A stretch of 64,000 nucleotides of DNA, taken from NCBI GenBank assembly GCA_034927815.1, contig JAYFPK010000015.1:124001-188000 (forward strand), in the 5' to 3' direction. This document shows positions 59,587 through 64,000 of the stretch, in pieces. Every line of letters begins with the position of its first letter. The first letter of the stretch is position 1. The notes beneath the pieces are model-generated. The model did no database searches. It saw only the letters and a list, made by a program, of their open reading frames with translations, and had not been told where the DNA came from. This DNA is from Limiplasma sp034927815 (GTDB lineage: Bacteria; Bacillota; Clostridia; Christensenellales; Aristaeellaceae). A program made the position numbers and the translations under genes.

Positions 59587-60030
59587 TCATCCTTTCAGGC
59601 AAGCGAGTATCTGGTCCACAGGAGCGTTCTTTGGCAAGATGGCCGTGATACCGGCTTGTTTGAATACATTTTCATACATCCTGTCATTACATTCTGCCAG
59701 GGTATGGATTCTCTCATTCTTCCTTTTTGCCAACAGGCAAAACAGCAGGTTGTCCGCGTCACTCTCCGAGAAAGCGCCGACCCAATCATAGGCGGCGCCG
59801 TTCCTGACGTCCATCTCGGCCGTGCGGTCATAGGTGATGGCGGCCTCGTCGAGCGCCCGGGCGATCCTGCCGACTGCATCCTTCCCGCCGTATAGCAGTA
59901 TTTCCTTGCGGACCATAGCCGCCGGTTCCTGGACAATGCCGCCCCGCTGTATAAACCGGTCCAAACGGCGCACCAGGAGATAGCCGTACAGGACGACGCC
60001 TATGGACACCATCAGCAGCAGCACAGCCAT
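59587..60030 (-). CDS. Membrane-tethered TrkA-N-like protein
   Basis: 147-residue protein. Seen: an N-terminal membrane helix (LLLMVSIGVVLYGYLLV, about 4-20), then a degenerate RCK/TrkA-N fold: EILLYGGKDAVGRIARALDEAAITYD has the Rossmann strand-turn but lacks the GxGxxG, and SESDADNLLFCLLAKRKNERIHTLAECND with FKQAGITAILPKNA repeats the second half of the fold. Nucleotide binding is therefore doubtful. First gene of the potassium operon, 10 bases before trkH. GGAGG lies seven bases before the ATG. It may regulate TrkH from the membrane. Confidence 0.7.
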   Translation of the reverse strand: MAVLLLMVSIGVVLYGYLLVRRLDRFIQRGGIVQEPAAMVRKEILLYGGKDAVGRIARALDEAAITYDRTAEMDVRNGAAYDWVGAFSESDADNLLFCLLAKRKNERIHTLAECNDRMYENVFKQAGITAILPKNAPVDQILACLKG

Positions 60031-60051
60031 ATCGCTTCCTCCTTCGCCAGG

Positions 60052-60076
60052 ATTATAGCGTTTATGGTATAAACGC
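60052..60076 (-). promoter_or_regulatory. Promoter of the potassium operon with palindromic operator
   Basis: Minus strand: TATAAT at 60057-60052. The perfect palindrome GCGTTTAT-ACC-ATAAACGC (60076-60058) occupies the spacer directly upstream, so a bound regulator would block RNA polymerase or replace a -35 box. The nearest -35 candidate, TTGCAC (60083-60078), is 20 bases upstream. The remaining 260 bases up to hflK hold no gene or clear plus-strand promoter. Confidence 0.55.
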
Positions 60077-60337
60077 GGTGCAAACATAACGCCGGTTCGT
60101 GTTAATTTTGTATAAGCGCGCTGGCGTCCCAAAGGGAACGGCGGCGCGCGGACACGGAGGACGGAAAACCCCGGGCGGGGGCGTATCCCGGCGAATGGAT
60201 GGCCCGGCTTGCGCGCTAAGACAGAAAAAGCTGGTTTTGATTCCCCCTTTCCGACGGCACAGCGCCCCAACCTATACAAATCCATCCGTTTATGATACTC
60301 TTTTTCCATCCCACATTGTCAGGAGAGGAGAGCCTTC

Positions 60338-61312
60338 ATGAACAAGAAGCTGAAACCGGGCCTGATGGTCCTGCTGGTGATCCTGGTCATAGCCGGCGTT
60401 CTGGCCGCTTCCAGCGTCTACCGGGTAGGCCAGGGCGAGGAAGCGCTGGTGCTGACCTTTGGCCGGGTCACCGGCCGCAACGGCCCGGGCCTTTATTGGA
60501 AGATTCCCTTTGTGCAAAGCGTGGTCAGCGAAAGCGTCACCACCATCCACACCAAGGAATACGGCTTTCGCACCACCACCTCCGGGTCCGCGGGCACCGC
60601 GGCCAAGTACCGGGATGAGGTGGACGAAAGCGTCATGCTCACCAGCGACGACTGCATCGTCTCCATCGAGGCCGTGTACCAGTACACCATCCGGGACGTG
60701 AAGCATTACCACTACGACATCGACGATCCGGAAGGAACCCTTCAACTCGCCTTTGAGGCGGTGATCCGCCGCAACATCCAAAACCGCCCCCTGGACGACG
60801 CGCTGCTGAACAAGGAGGAGATCGAGCTGCAGGTGCTGCCGGATTTCCAGGCCCTGGTGGACACCTATGACATCGGCGTGAAGATCAACGACGTGCGCAT
60901 CCAGAACATCACCGTCCCCCAGGAGGTGACCGCCGCCTATGAGGACGTGAACAACGCCAAGAACGAAAAGACCAAGCGGCTGGACGAGGCGGAAAAGTAC
61001 AAGAACGAGGTGCTGCCCCAGGCCCGCAGCGGCGCTTATGAAAAGGTGACCCAGGCGGAGGGGTACAAGGCGGAAACCGTGGCCGCCGCCGAAAGCGAAG
61101 TGGCGATTTTCAAAGCGGTGTACGAAAAGTACAAGGCGGCCCCCGAAGTGACCCGCACCCGCCTCCTCATTGAGACCATGGAGCGGATTTTGTCCCGCAG
61201 CGGGCGGATCGTCGTGGCGGAGCCGGGGAGCGACGTAGTCAAAATCCTCGATTTGGACGGGGAAAGCGGCAGCGCCAGCGTCGTTACCGGCGCCTTGGAA
61301 GGAGGTCTGTGA
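60338..61312 (+). CDS. hflK: SPFH/HflK-type prohibitin-family membrane protein
   Basis: 324-residue HflK-like protein. Seen: an N-terminal membrane anchor (about 8-27, LMVLLVILVIAGVLAASSVY), the SPFH domain (VGQGEEALVLTFGRVTGRNGPGLYWKIPFVQSVV), and a long charged coiled-coil (about 195-265). With HflC it forms a membrane cage that binds FtsH in other bacteria. Starts with GGAGAGGAG upstream of the ATG, and is separated by one base from hflC. Confidence 0.9.
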   Translation: MNKKLKPGLMVLLVILVIAGVLAASSVYRVGQGEEALVLTFGRVTGRNGPGLYWKIPFVQSVVSESVTTIHTKEYGFRTTTSGSAGTAAKYRDEVDESVMLTSDDCIVSIEAVYQYTIRDVKHYHYDIDDPEGTLQLAFEAVIRRNIQNRPLDDALLNKEEIELQVLPDFQALVDTYDIGVKINDVRIQNITVPQEVTAAYEDVNNAKNEKTKRLDEAEKYKNEVLPQARSGAYEKVTQAEGYKAETVAAAESEVAIFKAVYEKYKAAPEVTRTRLLIETMERILSRSGRIVVAEPGSDVVKILDLDGESGSASVVTGALEGGL

Positions 61313-61313
61313 C

Positions 61314-62351
61314 ATGAACGCCCATCCTGAACGGCCTATTAACTACTGGGACACCCAGTTCAAATCCTTTCTGAACCGCAACTGGGGCAAGATCGTGATG
61401 GTTGCGCTCCTGGTGGCCGTGGCGGCCCTTTTGGCCAGCGAAGCCTTCTTTGTGCTGGGAGAGGCCGAACAAGGCGTTGTGAGCCGCTTTGGGGTCATCA
61501 AGCGCGTCATCCTCAACGACCGCAACGACTTTCACGCCCGCTTCGCCGATACGCTCCAGGGGGAAATCTCCACCCAGGAGGGAGTGCAATTGGTGGTGGG
61601 CAGCGGCTTGCAGGTGAAGATCCCCTTCATTGACAGGGTGGAGACCTATTCCTCCCGGATGTATACCTACGTCAGCGACAGCGAGGTAGTGAACACCGCC
61701 GAGAAAAAGCAGTATTACGTGAAAACCTATGCCCAGTGGTACATCGCCGATCCCGCGCTGTTTACCCTCAAGCTGGGCAATATGACCCGGGCGGAAAACC
61801 AGCTGGACAACCTGATCCATCCCGTCATCGTCCAGGCCATCAACCGCATGAGCGCGGAAAACTTCGTCAGCAACAAGGACGCGCTGAACAAAGCCCTGTC
61901 CGCGGGCCTGGGCATCATCAATTTGGACATGGCCCCCAGGGGCATTGAGGTGAAGGACATTCAGGTGCACCGCACCATCTTGCCCACCGCCAACATCGAA
62001 AGCACCTACGCCCGCATGCAGGCGGACCGGGCCAAGGTGGCCCAGCAGCTTCGCAGCGAGGGTCAGGAGGCCTACCTGAAGGCCGTGGCCTCCGCCGATT
62101 TGGAGGCCCGCAAGCTCCAGGCGGACGCCATCAGCGAGGCCGGGGCCATCCGGGGCCAGGGGGACGCCTCCGCCTTGGAAATCTATGCCCAGGCCTATGG
62201 CGTGGACGCGGATTTCTTCGCCTACTGGCGCTCCTTGCAAGCCCTGGAAAAATCCCTGCATGAGAACACCACCTTGGTGCTGGATCAAAGCCATCCCCTG
62301 TGGAAGGACCTGCTGGCCTATGCCACCGGCAAGGGGCAAGGCCAGCCTTGA
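61314..62351 (+). CDS. hflC: SPFH/HflC-type prohibitin-family membrane protein
   Basis: 345-residue partner of HflK. Seen: a membrane helix (about 26-46, KIVMVALLVAVAALLASEAFF), SPFH core (LGEAEQGVVSRFGVIKRV to GLQVKIPFIDRVETYSSRMYTY), and the HflC hallmark of a charged C-terminal helix (YARMQADRAKVAQQLRSEGQEAYLKAVASADLEARKLQADAISEAGAIRGQGDASALEIYAQAY). GGAGG lies eight bases before the ATG. It is followed by a perfect terminator. Confidence 0.92.
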   Translation: MNAHPERPINYWDTQFKSFLNRNWGKIVMVALLVAVAALLASEAFFVLGEAEQGVVSRFGVIKRVILNDRNDFHARFADTLQGEISTQEGVQLVVGSGLQVKIPFIDRVETYSSRMYTYVSDSEVVNTAEKKQYYVKTYAQWYIADPALFTLKLGNMTRAENQLDNLIHPVIVQAINRMSAENFVSNKDALNKALSAGLGIINLDMAPRGIEVKDIQVHRTILPTANIESTYARMQADRAKVAQQLRSEGQEAYLKAVASADLEARKLQADAISEAGAIRGQGDASALEIYAQAYGVDADFFAYWRSLQALEKSLHENTTLVLDQSHPLWKDLLAYATGKGQGQP

Positions 62352-62355
62352 CCCG

Positions 62356-62392
62356 GAGAAAAGGGAGCGCCGCATAGGCGCTCCCTTTTCTC
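62356..62392 (+). terminator. Terminator of hflKC
   Basis: Perfect 16-bp stem GAGAAAAGGGAGCGCC (62356-62371) and its complement (62377-62392), loop GCATA, ending CTTTTCTC, five bases after the hflC stop. Confidence 0.85.
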
Positions 62393-62398
62393 ATAGGC

Positions 62399-62432
62399 AA
62401 GGGCCGCGCTTTCCTTTGAAAGCGCGGCCCTT
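62399..62432 (-). terminator. Terminator-like hairpin of the convergent DUF1836 gene
   Basis: Perfect 15-bp stem AAGGGCCGCGCTTTC (62399-62413)/(62418-62432), 4-base loop, seven bases past the stop of the DUF1836 gene. No long T-tract follows. Confidence 0.65.
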
Positions 62433-62439
62433 GCCATTG

Positions 62440-62970
62440 TCACCCCTCCTTGGCGGGGCCTGCCGCGGCGGATGGCGCCTGCTTGGCCGTTCCCTCCGGC
62501 TGGCGGTGCAGCAGCGCGTTGCACAAAAAGAGGTAAGCCGCCCCCTGGACCGCGCAGGACAGGGGCGAAGGGTAGGGCAGCGCCGCCCCCAAGGCTGAAA
62601 AAAACCGCTTTTCCATCTGGGAAAAATGTTCATAGTGGGCCTGGAGCGTCACGCCTTCGGGGGGCTTGAGCAGCAGCTTCATGCCGTCGGCGGAGGCGGC
62701 CTGTTTCAGCACGCAGATCATCAAAAGCTGCGCCAGTTGCTCACGCCCGTACTTTTTGTCCACAGGGCGGTCCACCAGCCCGAATTTGACGTAGTTATTC
62801 ACCATGGCCGGGGTGAACACCCGCTCCCCTTCCCGGTAAAGGGGCCTGCACTGCCGCTCCACAAAGGTGATGACCTGGTCCATATACAGCCCAAAGTCAG
62901 GGATCAACTCCCACGGCACAGGGGAAAAATCCTCCAGGCGTTTGGCAAAAAGCGTTTGGCGGTCTTCCAC
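62440..62970 (-). CDS. DUF1836 domain protein, probable DNA-binding regulator
   Basis: 176-residue DUF1836 protein. Seen: the family fold PDFGLYMDQVITFVERQCRPLYREGERVFTPAMVNNYVKFGLVDRPVDKKYGREQLAQLLMICVLKQ, resembling a MerR-type winged helix, then a less conserved C-terminus ending in an Ala/Pro-rich tail. Start is GTG at 62970, GGGAGGAT just upstream. Divergent from the SGNH esterase gene, which it may regulate. Confidence 0.88.
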   Translation of the reverse strand: MEDRQTLFAKRLEDFSPVPWELIPDFGLYMDQVITFVERQCRPLYREGERVFTPAMVNNYVKFGLVDRPVDKKYGREQLAQLLMICVLKQAASADGMKLLLKPPEGVTLQAHYEHFSQMEKRFFSALGAALPYPSPLSCAVQGAAYLFLCNALLHRQPEGTAKQAPSAAAGPAKEG

Positions 62971-63002
62971 GTTCTATCCTCCCGGTTCGGCAATTTACAA
63001 TC

Positions 63003-63031
63003 AGTATAACACGACCCGAGGGATACGACAA
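63003..63031 (-). promoter_or_regulatory. Promoter of the DUF1836 gene
   Basis: Minus strand: TTGTCG (63031-63026), 17-base spacer, TATACT (63008-63003), about 30 bases before the GTG start. Divergent from the esterase promoter, whose -35 begins 18 bases away. Confidence 0.75.
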
Positions 63032-63048
63032 GTATTTACAATTGCCAC

Positions 63049-63093
63049 TTGACGCAAATACAACTTTGGTGTATTCTAGTAATAGATACTAGA
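63049..63093 (+). promoter_or_regulatory. Promoter of the SGNH esterase gene with inverted repeat
   Basis: TTGACG (63049-63054), 17-base spacer, TATTCT (63072-63077). The inverted repeat TCTAGT-N7-ACTAGA (63075-63080/63088-63093) overlaps the -10 box and the expected start of transcription, as an operator would. Confidence 0.7.
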
Positions 63094-63113
63094 TATCAAA
63101 GGAGTGGCTGCCC

Positions 63114-63857
63114 GTGACATATCCTGAAATTCACATCTGGGGTGATTCTTTGGCTCGCGGCATCGTATACCGCGAGGAGAAGGAGCGCTACGCCATCTCC
63201 AAGGATCGCTGCACCTCGCGGCTGCAGGAGGTCCTGGGCTGCAAGGTGGAAAACCACTCCAACATGGGCGCTACCGTCCTTGACGGATTGAGCCTGTTTG
63301 AGCACTTCACGCCTGTGCCCGGCGCGCTGTGCGCCGTGGAGTTTGGCGGCAATGACTGCGACCTGGACTGGGCCTATGTGGCCGCCCATCCCGGGGAGCC
63401 CGTCCGTGCCAAGGTGGCGCTGCCGGAATTTGAAGAGGGCCTGCGCCGCTTTGTCCAGGAAATCCGCGGGCGCGGGATGCAGCCGCTGTTGGTAACGCCC
63501 CTGCCCTTGCACGCGGAGCGCTACTTCCGCTGGGTGACCCGGGGGCTGGACGCGGAGGCGGTGCTGCAAGCCCTGGGGGAGGTGCAAAGCATCTACCACT
63601 GGCAGGAGCGCTACACCATTGCGATGCGCAGAGCGGCCCATGCCACAAGCTGCCCCTTGCTGGACCTGCGGGACACCATGCTTGCCCGGCAGGACTATGC
63701 GCAGCTGATGTGTCTGGACGGCATTCATCCCAACGACGGAGGGCATAAGCTGCTGGCGGATGTGGTGGTGGAGCTGGCAAAGCGCTCGCTTCCCGAAGCG
63801 GGCGCACAGGCCCAGGCCGCGCCTGCCGCCATTTGGTCCACACCACAAGCCAACTGA
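63114..63857 (+). CDS. SGNH/GDSL-type hydrolase
   Basis: 247-residue serine esterase. Seen: block I IWGDSLARG with Ser12 in GDS, block III FGGNDCDLDW (Gly-x-Asn), and block V DGIHPNDGGH with the Asp/His of the triad. No signal peptide, so it acts in the cytoplasm. It may deacylate a sugar, lipid or small molecule. GTG start at 63114 with AAAGGAG nine bases upstream. Preceded by a promoter with an operator-like inverted repeat and divergent from the DUF1836 regulator. Confidence 0.9.
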   Translation: MTYPEIHIWGDSLARGIVYREEKERYAISKDRCTSRLQEVLGCKVENHSNMGATVLDGLSLFEHFTPVPGALCAVEFGGNDCDLDWAYVAAHPGEPVRAKVALPEFEEGLRRFVQEIRGRGMQPLLVTPLPLHAERYFRWVTRGLDAEAVLQALGEVQSIYHWQERYTIAMRRAAHATSCPLLDLRDTMLARQDYAQLMCLDGIHPNDGGHKLLADVVVELAKRSLPEAGAQAQAAPAAIWSTPQAN

Positions 63858-63859
63858 AA

Positions 63860-63880
63860 CGGCGGCGATGCTCCGCCGCC
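63860..63880 (+). terminator. Terminator-like hairpin after the esterase
   Basis: CGGCGG (63860-63865)/CCGCCG (63873-63878) with a 7-base loop, three bases after the stop, followed by a C/T-rich tract. No gene is recognised from here to the right edge. Confidence 0.45.
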
Positions 63881-64000
63881 CTCCTTCCTTCGCGGAGGAT
63901 AAACCCGCCCTGGCGCGAAACGCTATACCCAGGCGTATAGGAGCACGTTTTCCCGGCGCGGCCGCGAAGGCTATCCCTCAAAACCACCGGAAAACCGGTG

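Overview
The window is a GC-rich stretch (about 60% G+C by eye) of a bacterial chromosome that reads as a Clostridia-type Firmicute, probably an uncultured gut-associated lineage. Support for this: strong purine-rich AGGAGG-type ribosome binding sites before nearly every gene; a GlgC/GlgD pair; a DUF1836 regulator; the indolepyruvate:ferredoxin oxidoreductase/phenylacetate-CoA ligase cluster of amino-acid fermenters; YesM/YesN-type two-component control of a LplB/YtcP sugar transporter; a small SRP RNA; a small Spo0A-C-like protein; and a yybP-ykoY-type manganese leader. The species cannot be fixed from sequence alone. No rRNA, tRNA, CRISPR array, prophage or insertion sequence was recognised, so most of the window looks like stable chromosomal backbone.

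Layout. 1-5.2 kb (minus): an RNA-modification/processing operon of a B12-binding-type radical SAM protein, a DUF2344 protein, RNase G and MiaB (cut by the left edge), with overlapping stops and starts and one good promoter. 5.2-10 kb: a long gene-free stretch, a GNAT acetyltransferase, a MsmK/UgpC-type sugar ABC ATPase, and a MacA-like adaptor plus FtsX-type permease with no ATPase beside them. 10.1-14.4 kb: coiled-coil protein, coaD, rsmD, an unknown membrane protein, alanine racemase and a double-ACT protein. 14.5-19.6 kb: paaK-iorA-iorB-paaK, for oxidative decarboxylation of aryl-pyruvates to aryl-acyl-CoA. 20-22.8 kb: an ECF sigma factor, membrane regulator and secreted protein. 22.9-28.9 kb: the glycogen operon glgB-glgC-glgD-glgA, with a consensus promoter and a 24-bp terminator stem.

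29-41 kb (plus) is a carbohydrate-utilisation region: secreted NagZ-like GH3, YesN/YesM-type regulator and sensor kinase, two permeases and a binding protein, a TIM-barrel isomerase/epimerase, a ThuA-like protein, an aldo/keto reductase and a cytoplasmic GH30 glycosidase. It has no ABC ATPase; the MsmK-like ATPase at 6.4-7.6 kb is the natural candidate to power it. 41-51 kb: rplS, a divergent pair of small genes around a perfect operator-like palindrome, a zinc-ribbon/membrane/all-beta protein of unknown function, a YraN-family protein, glyA, SRP RNA, a ferredoxin-type aldo/keto reductase, and a nucleotide-sugar dehydratase plus 2-epimerase pair.

51-64 kb: mntP behind a probable Mn2+ riboswitch, the TldD/TldE peptidase pair with a beta-phosphoglucomutase-like gene, a five-gene potassium operon (membrane-tethered TrkA-N domain, TrkH, TrkA, truncated KdpD, KdpE), HflK/HflC-type prohibitins, a DUF1836 regulator and an SGNH esterase divergent from it. 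The least explained items are the 634-residue zinc-ribbon membrane protein, the ThuA/TIM-barrel/AKR/GH30 sugar locus, the compact palindromes at several promoters, the adaptor-permease pair without an ATPase, and a NagZ homolog whose catalytic dyad aspartate is asparagine.
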